Positions 24,060-35,466 of a stretch of 64,000 nt of DNA are shown here, piece by piece. Position 1 is the first letter of the stretch. Each line of letters starts with the position of its first letter. The position numbers were made by a program, and so were the translations under genes. The stretch is from assembly GCA_009760855.2 (NCBI GenBank), contig WPIO01000147.1:793001-857000 (forward strand), in the 5' to 3' direction. The notes below the pieces were generated by a model. It saw nothing but the letters and a program-made list of their open reading frames with translations. It had not been told where the DNA came from and did not search any database. Source of the DNA: Cristatella mucedo (Eukaryota > Bryozoa > Phylactolaemata > Cristatellidae).

Positions 24060-26530
24060 AGTGATTAGTTCGAAGGCACCCTGACACGTTTCCTAATCAC
24101 CCAGGGAGGTCTAGGCGCATATTGATTTTCCTTAGACGAAAATAGCCCGACTTGACAGTGGAGAAAATGCATTCATCTAATGACAAGTCGTTTTGAAATA
24201 ATGAGCCTAGATTAGACGCACTCGTCGCCAGAGTGATGCTAGCCGAACTAATCTTGAGGGTGGCATCTTCCAACTTTCGGGTGGCACTAGGCTTGCTGGT
24301 AACTTTAAGTTTGGTCTTATCATCTTTTAAGATTCAGGAAATTGGTTGTCATCCAAGTGCGAATGTCGTCCATTCAGGCTGCAAGGCAATCGAGTAAGTA
24401 GGATGAGGCGTAAGGCTTAGAAGAATTGAGTCGTATTTAGAGCTGGGTGTCGCTATAATAGTAATAACAATAATTCATGTTTGCAGCGCCCTCAGAGAAC
24501 TTAATCTCTTTCTAGGTGCTTTTCATGAGCTGCAAAGGAAGCACGATCGAACGGTTGGTTAATGCGACTCTGGCGGCTGTGCTCAGCGCGCGGCTCGACG
24601 GCCGAGTCGGAGTCTCAACGGAATGCACCGTCACGATCGATATCTCCTAGGTCAGTTCTAGGTCGAACGCTATTTCGCACCGCGCCGCATTCACTGACAT
24701 GGAAATGAAAATTCCATTTTGTGTGTGTGTTTGGCCATGACGTCGGCCAGAGGGAGAGTGTGAAAATAAGGGGGGGGGGGGTCTAAGACTAGACCTTGAG
24801 CTGTACCTTATGCTGTATGTGCCCGCTCGCCAGATGACCAACAGCCATTTTACATGTACACTTCGACATCTCTCACTGCGGTAGGACCTAACCCGGTTTA
24901 GTGCTGTGTCAGTGAGACCTAGGCACTAGGAGATGTGTTCTAGAAAGATTTAGTGGTCAATAGTGTCAAATGCTGCTGTTAGATCTAGGAGTACCGGTAG
25001 TACCGGCAGAGAGGCCCTACCCTTATTCGCAGTGTTTAAAAGATTATCGTACACCCAGCAAAGCAATTTCCGCGGAGCGGTTTGCTCTAAATCCCGGCTG
25101 GACCTAGCTAGACGGATCAGGTGAGTTGACGAGTTTAGTTGCTGGGCCACCACTCATTCAAGTGACTTGGATAACAATGGGGGGGACTGGGCCAGAGTCA
25201 CTTAAAGTCTCACCACCTAGAATGGGCTCTTTAATGATTGGCCTAGCAATCGCTCTTTCCAGAGAGGTGCGAAGGAATTAAACACCTGTAAGCAGGGAAG
25301 TACTTACAGTATTTTGTATGGTGTGCAAAAGCTGATGGTCAAGTCACCTGATAACGGGAACTGCCAGAGCAAGATCTCGAGGACCTGCAGAGTGGGTGCT
25401 TTTTAGGTCTAAATGACTGGGTCGATAGATGCCGGCGGAGGAGGTGATGGAAGAGGTGAGAGATGAAGAGAGCGGAGCAGAGCAGAGCAGTCCTGTAGAG
25501 ACGGAAGTGAGCGGATCGAGTCTATGCTATCGGTGCTATCCTACGTAAAGGAAAATTTGAGAAACGTTCTGCTAATGAGTCACCGTTGGGATCGCTGGAT
25601 AGCATTCTTACTTGGGAGATGTAGTTCCTCTTAAGGAGACTGCCGATAGTGAACATTGGATATTTGGGTTATTAATATGTGATTTCGCGACATATCTGTA
25701 AAATATGGACTTGGTTTTGGCTAAAAGGATTGATGCGACCTACAATGAACTTCAAATGCCAAGCGGTGGACAGTAAGCTCTGATATTTTAGAGACTTCTT
25801 AAGTCTAAGTTTGGTTTTGCTTGCTGCAATTGCTTGTTAGCGGTTAATTAAAGCGCGGGATGGACCTGTCGCTTATTTAGAGTTGCAAGTTCTTCACAGC
25901 AGTTGGCTAGCGTCGAGTTGGAGTTTTGCATCAATGGGGAAAGGCCGGTGGGTGGATCATGTTGAAGGGCAAAGTATGAAAGTCTGATACGGACGGGATC
26001 AATGTCAAGAGAGGTAAGTTGTTTTTGAGTTACGTGTAATTTTGGATGTTGAAAAAGAAACTATTTCCAGGGACAAAGAAAAATACACATATGGTCACGT
26101 TTGGCGAACAAAAGGGGTGACGATAGGAATCGATAGGGTAAAATCGCAGAACAAAACTTGATCAATGGTGTCGCTTCCTGTGTATGTAGGAGCATAACCA
26201 TGAGTAAGGAGGCAAGAGAACTCATGCGGTGAAAGTCTTTATTTTGGCGAACATCGAACCAGATGGGTTATTAACATGGATATAAAGTCACAAAGATGAA
26301 GAATAGGGTGATTCGTAGAGTAAATAGCGGTGAGAGAACGTCAGAAGAGTCAGGGATGCATCTGAGATTAATGCCTGTCAACAAAAAATTACCGCCACAT
26401 CGGCAACTTTCGAGTAGCTGAGCAGAGAACAAAAGACTCAAACGATTGATTAGCAGACACCGAAAAGGTTTGACATTAAAAAAGCTGCTGAAGACCACGG
26501 CTACTCCCTGCAATATTTTTAATTCAATTC
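24060..26530 (-). mobile_element. Old LINE with endonuclease and RT remnants
   Basis: A decayed but long copy on the minus strand. Near 26500 it reads GVAVVFSSFFNVKPFRC, like the GGVAV-type block of LINE AP endonucleases. Near 26160-26210 a SCLLTHGYAP...TYTGSDTIDQVLF block resembles the THxxGxxLDxV region at the end of that domain. RT traces follow at 25153-24950 (LLDLTAAFDTIDH) and at about 24430-24060 (SKPSATRKLED-like, LGSLFQNDLSLDE). Frames are broken many times, and another LINE end is inserted at 24452. It shows what the upstream part of family 1, lost in the truncated copies, may have looked like. Confidence 0.6.
24452..24556 (-). mobile_element. Family 1 LINE 3' end nested in an older LINE
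   Basis: An AATAACAATAATT tail with GCGCCCTCAGAGAACTTAAT and TTTCTAGGTGCTTTTCATG. It separates two parts of the older RT at 24430 and 24690. Confidence 0.65.
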
Positions 26531-26594
26531 AATACTTGGGAGGTGAGCCATTTAAGCTAGACAGAAGTGGTACTTTGTGCTATATACTCTGCTG

Positions 26595-26835
26595 ACTGCA
26601 GGCCAAATGAGCTGCCGAGTTCTGCACCGATTGCAGAAGATTGTGCGGCCACAGACCGGACGCCCTGAACAAAGAGAACTGCCGTAATGTAAACGTGAAG
26701 TCACAAACGCGAGAACTAGTTTGGCTGTCATATTCTTGTCTAAGCAGGTCCTACTGTTCGTTAGCTGAAAGTAAGCCGAATTGACAATCGCTGTACTTTG
26801 TCTGGCCCAGCGACAAGTCGAGATTGAAAAGCGTT
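26595..26835 (-). mobile_element. Family 1-related RT C-terminal fragment
   Basis: GCCGAGTTCTGCACCGATTG, the downstream TTAGCTGAAAGTAAGCCGAA block and GCGACAAGTCGAGATTGAAAA align in order with the antisense RT segment at about 4000-4220. It has no tail and is strongly diverged. Confidence 0.5.
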
Positions 26836-26985
26836 GAAAAAAATATGCGCAGACACCAGCCTCCCGCGATTGCCTAACTTCTCCAGCTCGTGGAATTGTA
26901 TAAAAAGCACCAAGGCCGGGGAAGAAACTACCCGCTCTAGTTTATTCCGCATTGTTAGGAGTGTGTTCAGGTGCCCGGAGCCTCG

Positions 26986-27216
26986 ATGAGCTGCAGGTTC
27001 GTCTGCATTCTTCTCGTTCTCGCGCTCTTCTTCTTCTTGATGAGCGAAGAACTCGCGGAAACGAAAGCAGCTCCTAGACGGGGCTCTCCATCCATCCATC
27101 ATCGGCGGCGGCGGCGGCGGCGGCGGCATCGGCGGCGGCGCAGAGATTCGCCGACAGGTTTCTCCGACCAATTTCCTCGGCGAGAAAAGAGCGAAGCGGC
27201 ACGAAGCGTCGGCTAG
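26986..27216 (+). CDS. Candidate small secreted Arg-rich protein (76 aa)
   Basis: The reading frame starts MSCRFVCILLVLALFFFL, which looks like a classical signal peptide with a hydrophobic core and a plausible cleavage region near ETKA. The rest is basic, with an eight-arginine run from CGG repeats and then HRRRRR. The start context is weak (T at -3). The opposite strand also has an open frame with a proline run over the same bases, so the Arg run could just be a translated GGC repeat. There is no cysteine framework and no family match. I cannot tell a peptide precursor from chance. Confidence 0.25.
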   Translation: MSCRFVCILLVLALFFFLMSEELAETKAAPRRGSPSIHHRRRRRRRRHRRRRRDSPTGFSDQFPRREKSEAARSVG

Positions 27217-27234
27217 CAAGCAGCTCTCGCTAGC

Positions 27235-27274
27235 TGCGGAGCCCGCGGCGCGCACGCTCGTGGCGGGCTCCGCA
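27235..27274. repeat. 11-bp inverted repeat
   Basis: TGCGGAGCCCG at 27235-27245 pairs exactly with CGGGCTCCGCA at 27264-27274, with an 18-nt spacer. Confidence 0.75.
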
Positions 27275-27358
27275 AGGCGGCGCGGCGCGGCTGCTGCTGC
27301 TGCCGCCCTGAAGTCTTGCGACGCGACGTCTTTCGATCCTTGCGCATCGACCTTGCGC

Positions 27359-27387
27359 CGACGCTACTGCCCCGGGGAGTAGCGTCG
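27359..27387. repeat. Near-perfect palindrome
   Basis: CGACGCTACT, one unpaired G, CCCC, then GGGG and AGTAGCGTCG: 14 paired bases per arm with essentially no loop. Confidence 0.85.
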
Positions 27388-27659
27388 GGCAACCTTGTTA
27401 GACACTTGTTCCGTCGAACGTCTGACGACTCGCGATAGGTTTCCAGAGCGAGGCCGACCGGCAGCCGCAAGCTCTGCTCGGCGCGCTGGGCTAGCGAGCG
27501 GCGGCCGGTTCCGCTGGCTAGCTCGCCTGCTGCTAGGCAACATTTCGCGAGCGTCGTTACTTGACATGGTGTAATTATAGCCAAGGGGATTCTTTCGACC
27601 ACGTGGTTTTCTCTCTTGAAAACATCTCCTCTTATTTTTAAAAGGCTACTCAATTCCTT

Positions 27660-29433
27660 GCTTTAAGTTATTTACCTTAATCTGGAGTAACGATCCGGAC
27701 ACCGGCACTGCACTTCACTCGATAGGGTGATCGACAGAGCAATGATGGCACGTAATTAGCAAAGTGTACGATTTCACCGCTCAAAACCAACCACGAGTAT
27801 TATGCAAACCGATGCATTATGGATTTTTATTGCTAAGGAAATTCGTGTAAGGTAATTTCGCGAGTATCAAGCAAAAGATTTAAGCACGAGCTGGGCTAGG
27901 TACTACCAGTATGGCGTTTTTTCGAGCCCTTATACTCACCGCCCCTCTTTGACAATCACAAAGGTGACGGAAATAGCCTTCCGCAGTAGCCAAATTTGAT
28001 CCTAGAAGAAATTAAAAACGGTTTGATTGCGAGAATAGCCTTAGAACGCTTGGAGATTATGACCGGGGATAGGGTGGACTACGCGCTATCGCGCCTAACG
28101 TGTCACACGTGACTTGCCATTTGCAGAAACCCCTGGATTTATCTCCAGGCGAGCTTGATTCATTTTCTTCGGTTGAGTCGAGTTGCTGGTTGCTATCAGC
28201 CACTAGAAGTCTGGCCAACGCAGTGCGTACAAGCAACTGGACATAAACGGAACGCAGTCAAAGACTCAGGTCAAGGTCGGCGGTCAACTGCAGCTAATTG
28301 CGCTATTGATTTGTAATAACCTCGTTAGAGGTCTGCCCGCTCAGCTTGTGAAACGAACGCGTCGCAATGCTGGCGGCTTCTTTCAACTCTCTAGCTTCGT
28401 ATTCTTAGCACCGGAGAGGCGTCTGCTTCGGTTTGAATCGCGATACTTGCGACTGCCTCCGGTCGACCGACGTCGTGCCGTGGTCGTGTTTGTTTGACCG
28501 TAGCAGGACCGCCGCTCTGTCACTGGCGGGAATCCGCGTAAGTCCGCTCTCGGTCCACTGCTGTTCCTCGTCGAGGCAGAGAGCGCCAGAGATCAGATGG
28601 TCCAGGGCCGTAACACTGGATGTCGGTTTTACGCCAACGACATCCGGCTGTCTCGCCCGCTGAGCAAATCCTCGAAGTCGGTCGTCGCGACAGGTGCAAA
28701 GTTTGGCCCTAGCCTTACCAGCTCTTGATAGTAAACGACGATGTCAGGCTGAACTTTCCCTCGCATGTACTGCTAAAGCGTAATGCGAGCACGGATCTTT
28801 GCTGGCTAATCGGAGTTTCGAGTAGCAAGAGACCGTTCGCCGTCTTTTACTCTTAATCTGGGTCATCTACACGCGGTGTGAATGCCTTTCAGCGAAATGT
28901 TGACTAACAAAAGCCGCTTCCACGGTATTCGGCGTCGATCGTTCGAAAGGCGGGCGAAGGGTAATTACGTAATTTCGCGGCTCAAAGCTTTGGCTCTACC
29001 ACTCTGACTCGGTAATGGCGGGGCTCCCAAAAAAGATACCGCCGTCGAGCCCTCGCGGTATGCAGTAAATATGACCACCAGTCCGGTCTTCAGTCCGAGA
29101 AGTGTGCATTCCTTTGCTGCGAAGATAAAATATTTGCGCCGGCGCCCTGTCGAGAGGCCTAGAAGTTTGAGTAAACGCCCCAACTTCCTACCCTGCGTTC
29201 CGCTCCTGTGTTCCCGACTGAGTTGCCGCAATTTTATTAACGAACGACTTAGTGGTAGCAGGTCGCCTCGAGACAATCGATCAGCAGTCCCCTTTCATTC
29301 GCTTAATGCGAGGTGAAGACAAACGCTCGCTTCATCCGCTCACGCTCCAGCTGTGCACTACTGCAGTCCCGCAGTAATTGCGCTTTGAAGTTTCCTCGCC
29401 TCTACTTGCGGATCCGGCGTCGCGTCATCGGTG
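27660..29433. other. No supported gene
   Basis: Mixed composition, CpG-rich after about 28300. Several short frames on both strands have no recognisable content. Confidence 0.35.
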
Positions 29434-29551
29434 CGGTCCCAGGCGGCTACAACTTAATTCGTCGACAACCCTCCCAGTTCCTCCTCCACGCTTCTCTCAC
29501 TTTCTCTTCGCTCCTCTCTTGCATATGCAGAGTGATTAAAAAGAAAAAGAC

Positions 29552-29635
<84 letters not shown>

Positions 29636-29684
29636 CTTTCTCTCTCTTTCTCTCTCTTTCTCTCTCTTTCTCTCTCTTTCTCTC

Positions 29685-29715
<31 letters not shown>

Positions 29716-29779
29716 CTTTCTCTCTCTTTCTCTCTCTTTCTCTCTCTTTCTCTCTCTTTCTCTCTCTTTCTCTCTCTCT

Positions 29780-29811
<32 letters not shown>

Positions 29812-29836
29812 GGGGTGGTGTACAAATGTCCTATTA
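29434..29836 (+). repeat. Left copy of a duplicated flank with CT microsatellite
   Basis: Starts CGGTCCCAGGCGGCTACAAC, continues through about 120 bp of unique sequence and a long CT tract, and ends GTCCTATTA. The right copy is at 30248-30565. Here the CT tract carries an extra array of a TCTCTCTTTC decamer (about 29626-29774), which explains the length difference. Confidence 0.9.
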
Positions 29837-30247
29837 ATAATATAATAATAATAATAATGCACTCGATAAAGCGCCCTCAGAGAACTCAATCTCTCTCTAG
29901 GTGCTTTATATTTGCTGCAAAGGGAAATGCAATTGAATGATAATAGCAATAATAATAATAATGCACTCGATAAAGCGCCCTCAGAGAACTCAATCTCTCT
30001 CTAGGTGCTTTATATTTGCTGCAAAGGGAAATGCAATTGAATGGTCGTAACAAAATGAATAACATGGTTAGGGGTGACATGCACAGGGTCAGCATGCAAA
30101 TGTGGTTAGCGGCAGCATGCACAGTGTCAGCACGCATAAGCACATGAAGGACGAATCATAGGGACCCACTAAATGCTGTCCTAAATAGGTGTGTTTTTAA
30201 GTTCTTTTTAGTTTTAAGTTGGTTTAAGTTATTTTAAGTTTTTTTCT
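29837..30247 (-). mobile_element. Two family 1 LINE 3' ends in tandem between duplicated flanks
   Basis: Two antisense LINE termini (29837-29948 and 29949-30247) share nearly identical CACTCGATAAAGCGCCCTCA blocks and AAT tails. The second extends into the 3' UTR and the last ORF codons (GACCCACTAAATGCTGTCC). The pair lies exactly between the two copies of the flank. Confidence 0.85.
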
Positions 30248-30565
<318 letters not shown>

Positions 30566-31400
30566 TTACTACTTCGTAAGGTTGAAGGTCTTTGGCCAGA
30601 TGTCGTACTGTGAATGCTTACTTTTTCAGAAAAATTCGTTTAAGAAAACTCTCCAGCTTAAGAACCAAAGGTATTACACAGTTTTTTTGGAACTGAAAAT
30701 GAAGATACACACCTGTCAACTATATAATGGTTTAATTATCTTGCAACAGTTGGAGAAAAAATTTGTGAGCGAACAGGCGGAGCGGTTGTCTTCCTTCTCC
30801 AGGTGGAAAGGACACGGAAAAGAATGTTGCTTCAACATTAGCCTCTGCGTCTCAGTTCGGCCCCTGTAGGGTGTCCGCACATCACGATACAGGTCGCGGG
30901 GGGGGGGAGAACAAGCGAAAGGTTATTGCGCTCTCCAAACGGCAGTTAAAGCGGTCGAGGCTCGTTTTTCACTATAGAAGCTTCAACTTGAATGAGTCCA
31001 CCGCTTTTTAGTTCTTTGTACTGACCATTTTCACCCCGAGTTCCGGAAGAGGCGGAGAGGTTGAGGTCATTTTTTTCAGTCAGCCCTGCCAATTACTGCC
31101 GCCTTCGTTGGATAGACATCGTGCAGGTGCGCGCGACTGAGCATTCGCGGAGCGACTATTTTGAGGGTTTACCTGCTCGCGTATTTGCGTAGGCGCTTTC
31201 GACGGTTTCGCTGAGCCTCGCTGCGCACCGACGCGAACGGTTTACAGTGCTGCAGTCTTGGTGCAATCGCTTTGTGTTACTTGGATGCGGATGCATCTTC
31301 TTTTTTATTCATATTTATTATTTTTTTATTATTTATTCCTTATATAATTTTATTTTTTTATTTTTATTTTTTTATATTTCCCTCATAAATCTACCGCCCG
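30566..31400. other. No supported gene
   Basis: A short G run near 30899-30907 and a T/A-rich tract at 31300-31380. Nothing assignable. Confidence 0.4.
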
Positions 31401-32608
31401 CCGGTGGGGCCGTGCGTTCTTTGAAGATGACCCGCGACTATCCGGCGGCATGGGCACTTCCGGGCACGCGCTAAGGGAGCCCGAACCTTCGGGGCCCCTT
31501 CCCCAACTCCGTCCGACCTGCGGCGAATCCCGAGAAGAAGACGAAGACGAAGAAGAATCCCAGTGCATCATTCCTGGCAGACAGAGACGGCGGCGCACCA
31601 AGCGGCTACCTAGTCAGCTGACACCTTCACTGCTGCCTAGTCAGTTGACGACGCGCGACGCCCCGGGCGAAGGCGGAGCCGGAGCTGGCGCCGAGCTGCT
31701 GCTACTGCTGCTGCTGGTGCTACCGGTGCTGCTCTGGAAGTTGACCGCTCGGAGTGCAACACTTAGAGCTATCAATTAGGCTCCCTACTCGAAGTCTTTC
31801 GTGTTTCTTGCTCGTGTCATTGAATAATCTAAGGGCTGTCGCTCACCGCTCTGAGATCGCCTGCGCGGCAGTAGTGGCGACGGCGGCTCTGCCTTCGCGC
31901 AAACACTCGACGAGAAGTGCTCTTCGCCGATGAGGGGCCTGAGGGTGCGCGATGCTGCCACCGCCGCCGCGCGAGCTGGCTCGCCGCTGCGTCCCACTGC
32001 GAAGCCGGGCTGGGTCGGACAGCCGCAATGGCGGCCACGGCGCTCGCCGGTGCTCCGCTCAAATCCAGAAGCAGGGAGGGGGCGGGGCGAAGCGGGGCGG
32101 GGGTTGGCGTTGGGCCCTGACCAATCGCCTGGAAGCCGCTCGCTCGCTCGCTCGCTCGGAGTCGCTCGAGCGGCCGCTACTCGCGACCGCAGCGATTCAT
32201 TCGCTTAACAAACAAGCGCCGGCTCGCTCTGGCGGCGACTCGCTCTAGGAGCGGCGCGACGGCCGACGCGGCGTGCTACGCACGCCGCGTCGCTCGGCGC
32301 AGCAGGAATTAGCAGATGCCGCTGCCGCAGCCGCGAGTGGACTACCAATCAGCGGTGCCTGCGCGCGGGCGGCGCGAGGTAAGAGCGGTCCCCGCCCACC
32401 GCTAGCCAATCGGTTGGCCGGGCGGCCGCGGAGTGGGCGCTAGTCAAGAGTCGCGCGCCGGCGACTCAAAAGCATTCGCAACGACCCCCCGGGGGCATCG
32501 CAGCAGTCTCAGCATTCGCCGAAGGGAGGAAGAAAGAAGTTCTTCCCCGGGCGCGCGTGCAGTGGGCACGGTCGAGTGGGTGGGGGCGGGGCGGCCGAAA
32601 GGCCGCAG
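31400..32608 (+). promoter_or_regulatory. CpG-island-like block upstream of a candidate spliced gene
   Basis: Very GC- and CpG-rich, with GC-box-like GGGGCGGGG words near 32086 and 32584 and a CGCT tetramer run near 32140-32160. It ends at a donor, GCCGCAG|GTAAGC, at 32608. Interpretation as promoter plus untranslated first exon is inference. Many long frames on both strands here are composition artefacts. Confidence 0.35.
32265..32291. repeat. Perfect 12-bp hairpin, 3-nt loop
   Basis: GACGCGGCGTGC, loop TAC, then the exact complement, inside the CpG-rich block. Confidence 0.85.
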
Positions 32609-32683
32609 GTAAGCCGCCTGTCGTCCGTCATTTGTTAAAGGAGCGACGACCAATTCGCTTAAGCGGACGTGCCTCACTTGCAG

Positions 32684-32801
32684 GCACCGCTCGACACGAC
32701 AGAGCCGGCCGAGCTGCTGCGCGCCGAGCTTCTAACGTCGACTTCCGGCGTTCTCTGCCATGGCTCAAGGCAAGACCACGACCTATTTGTCACTCTCTGT
32801 C
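32684..32801 (+). CDS. Candidate exon with start codon and strong splice sites
   Basis: A 118-nt segment lies between a good acceptor (CTCACTTGCAG, ending 32683) and an ideal donor (GTAAGT at 32802). A 75-nt intron separates it from an upstream donor at 32608. Inside, CTGCCATGG at 32760 is a strong start context. It would begin a protein MAQGKTTTYLSLSV with the donor in phase 0. A second frame is also open across the whole exon. I could not find the following exon and do not recognise the peptide. The splice signals are what support it. Confidence 0.35.
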
Positions 32802-32964
32802 GTAAGTATGCGCAGCGCGGCGCGCTCAGACGGATGCTCGTAAAATTAGGAAGCGAGACTGACTCTGCCAAGCGTGCGGCGTCATTTAATCGCCCACGCT
32901 CGAAGAAGGCAATTGTCCCCCTATATTGGCGCAGTCTGTAAACGTTCATACGAAGTAGTATTGA

Positions 32965-33036
32965 TTGGCAGATACAAATTATTCCAGCTTTTTTTGCATT
33001 TGTTGGCAGATACAAATTATTCAAGCTTTTTTTGCA
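32965..33036. repeat. Two-copy 38-bp tandem repeat
   Basis: TTGGCAGATACAAATTATTC followed by an AGCTTTTTTTGCA block occurs twice with a 38-bp period and one difference in the shared core. Confidence 0.85.
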
Positions 33037-33282
33037 ATCTGCAACCATACCTGTTGGGGCTGCAGGACGCGTGCTTCCAATACGAGCGTAGTAAGAGCAG
33101 CGTGTGCTGGTTAAGAGGCACTCTAACTGTCGCCGAAAACAGATCGCCGAATTAACCCATCTATTGGAGAGCGGCGTATTTAGGTTTTTAATCTGATTTT
33201 CAAATCTGATGAGCAGCAGTCGGATCTCCCCACGTGGGCGCCCTGAACTCATCAAGCCCGTTGAATAATAAAAATAAAAATT

Positions 33283-33450
33283 AATATTAGCTGATTTAAC
33301 AGCCTCATTTTAATAGCGGCAGAAGAGCCTTGGCGTCTATAGCTTACGCTTGCAGATGGCAATAAAAGATCGCCCGCTGCTGGATTGGAACCTACGACCT
33401 ACGGGCTGCGAAGAGCGAGCATCTGGCCTCCTGCTCTGCTATTGTGGCCC
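33283..33450 (-). repeat. tRNA-derived SINE
   Basis: The reverse complement of the family: tail AGCTGATTTAACAGCCTCAT at the low side, CAATAAAAGATCGCCCGCTG in the body and a box B GGTTCCAATCC equivalent near 33386. The head beyond box B is altered. Confidence 0.7.
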
Positions 33451-33719
33451 AACGAATGTCACTCGTCACTCCTGTAAAAATCACCGCCACCCAAGATACT
33501 AACTAAGCACGTACATACCAAGTCAATATTCAATGTGGAGGCTCATAAAAACCATTGTATCGCTCACTGGACTAGACAATACAGCCATCTTGGGATTAAA
33601 TCCAGATATTTTGCAGATGGCAAGTTACTTTGCAGCTTGATCATCTAATAATTATATATATATATATATAATAAATATATTGGCCAGAGTTTATTTGACT
33701 GGTCTTGAATATGCTCTAC

Positions 33720-33895
33720 CTGAGCAGAACGGCTACTTGGCTACGCCGTCCCGTACTTCGGGTCTCGAGTGTATGACTGCGTACCGAAAGCCGCTTAGGC
33801 TGCGAGTGCGCTATACAAAAATCTCCTGCGTAGCACCCACATGGTCTTTATGACTTTGTGGAGTTACAGACGGAGATACATACATACATACTGCA
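33720..33895 (+). mobile_element. Family 2 retroelement 3' end
   Basis: GCGTACCGAAAGCCGCTTAG, then ACTTTGTGGAGTTACAGACG, ending in an ATAC tetranucleotide tail. Compare 7440 and 19146. It adjoins a TA run at 33655-33680. Confidence 0.65.
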
Positions 33896-34140
33896 AGAAT
33901 GGATATCGAACCAATATTCTAAGCCTAAAGATGACACTAACAGCGGTCTGCTCTACGCGCGACACTCTGAACGGCAGTATCCTGTTTGGAGCTGCCACAG
34001 TGGGACTGCCGTGATGAGTGCTCGTTATTTAGGCATCTTCTTTGACTCCAGCTTGACTTTTACAAGTTTCGTTCTGAAGACCGTCTCCTCAATCAGTCGT
34101 CAAATTGTGTGCATCGCTGTTCAGGATCAGAGATAAATGA
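33896..34140 (+). mobile_element. RT thumb fragment of a further LINE
   Basis: The frame reads SARYLGIFFDSSLTFTSFV followed by KTVSSISRQI, which fits the conserved YLG-FD--L region after the RT palm in L2/CR1-type elements. It is not close to family 1. No tail was found. Confidence 0.45.
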
Positions 34141-34837
34141 CCACAGTGGCTGGCATAAAATGTGTGGCTTCCCCACGGTCGCTCTCTTGACCGGGCTGCT
34201 ATAACTCTCCGTTTGCAAAGCTACCAATAAAGCCGTTAAGAGGGAATATCAAGAAAATGCTTATAAAATTGGTTCGGCAATCAAGTTTTATTGCAGGGTA
34301 TCTTTCAAAAGACAAAAATTCTAGAATTGGGATCGGAAGTTCTGCTGACTTCTACAGAAAAAAAGCTAATCAAGCAAACCCTGTCTACTAACCGCGATAT
34401 AAACAGGAAGCACCTTATCTACAAATACAAATACTTACAAATCTCTGCATCATATGCGACTTGTATCCCAACTTGTTGAACATTGATAGATCGAGGTACA
34501 TGTGTGATGCTTATTGAGGTGTATGCTTGTGACTTTTATGAAGCCTCATTTATAAAGTTTCTCTTATAAAGCTTTATTTCCAGCGTAGCAAAATGCTTTG
34601 CGTATGCCATACCTTGGCCAATGCTTCACGCATCAGAGTGAAAAATTTTGAAATGCAAGTTCAGCTTTGCTCGTACGAAATGGATACATAAAAAAAATCT
34701 GATTTAACTCACATTGTTTTCTTTGCCATACATGTCCTTGATGGCAGAAAATAAAGCTACCCGACATTTGAGGGCATGTATAATTAAATTACTTAAATAA
34801 GTTACCGCGCGAGCAGCCAGAGCCCTCGGCGGCGGCC
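34141..34837. other. No gene recognised
   Basis: AT-rich, with no supported feature. Confidence 0.4.
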
Positions 34838-35197
34838 GATAATATTAATAATGCACTTGATAAAGCGCCCTCAGAGAACTTAATCTCTCTCTAGGCGCTT
34901 TACATTTGCTGTAAAGTGAAATGCAATTGAATGGTAAGTAAAATCATACTTGAAAAAACAAACGAAATGAATAATATGGTTAGGGGTGACATGCACAGGG
35001 TCAGCATGCAAATGTGGTTAGTGGCAGCATGCACAGTGTCAGCACGCATAAGCACATCAAGAACGAATCACAGGGACCCACTAAATGCTGTCCTAAATAG
35101 GTGTGTTTTTAGGTTCCTTTTAAATGTGGTCAGGTCAGGGGATGTTCTGACGCAGGTCGGTAGGGAGTTCCAGGCTTTGGGAGCATATGAACTAAAT
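34838..35197 (-). mobile_element. Family 1 LINE 3' fragment
   Basis: An AATATTAATAATGCACTTGA tail, then the conserved terminus, the 3' UTR and the last ORF codons up to GGGAGCATATGAACTAAAT. Beyond that unique CpG-rich DNA begins abruptly, marking the 5' truncation. Confidence 0.85.
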
Positions 35198-35420
35198 CGA
35201 AACGACGGTTATACAGTGCGGCGGCGGGACCACTGCTACCGCCACTGGCGGTGCGAGATCGCGTCGCGCTGGGTCGCGCTGATCGCGCCGCTCTTCTTTC
35301 TAGTTTCGCTCTCCGGCTAGAGTCCGGCTCGGATAGCATCGGCCGCGGACCGGCCGCGGACTCTCGGGTCGCTTATGTGAATAGACCGCGCGTCGTGCTG
35401 TTAAAATTGACGGGCTCCTA

Positions 35421-35466
35421 CGCTGATCGCTCGAGAGGAGTCACTCCTCCTCTCGAGCGATCGGCG
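35421..35466. repeat. Long hairpin: 16 bp perfect, 20 bp with one G-U
   Basis: GATCGCTCGAGAGGAG (35425-35440) pairs exactly with 35447-35462 around loop TCACTC. Four more outer pairs form if one G-U is allowed. Confidence 0.9.

Noticed and set aside
31450-31779. 109-residue frame with a Leu-rich membrane-like stretch
   Set aside because: The Leu run comes from a CTG repeat; no other support.
32674-33255. 193-residue minus-strand frame
   Set aside because: Spans a 38-bp tandem repeat and the antisense of a better splice-supported exon; no family signal.
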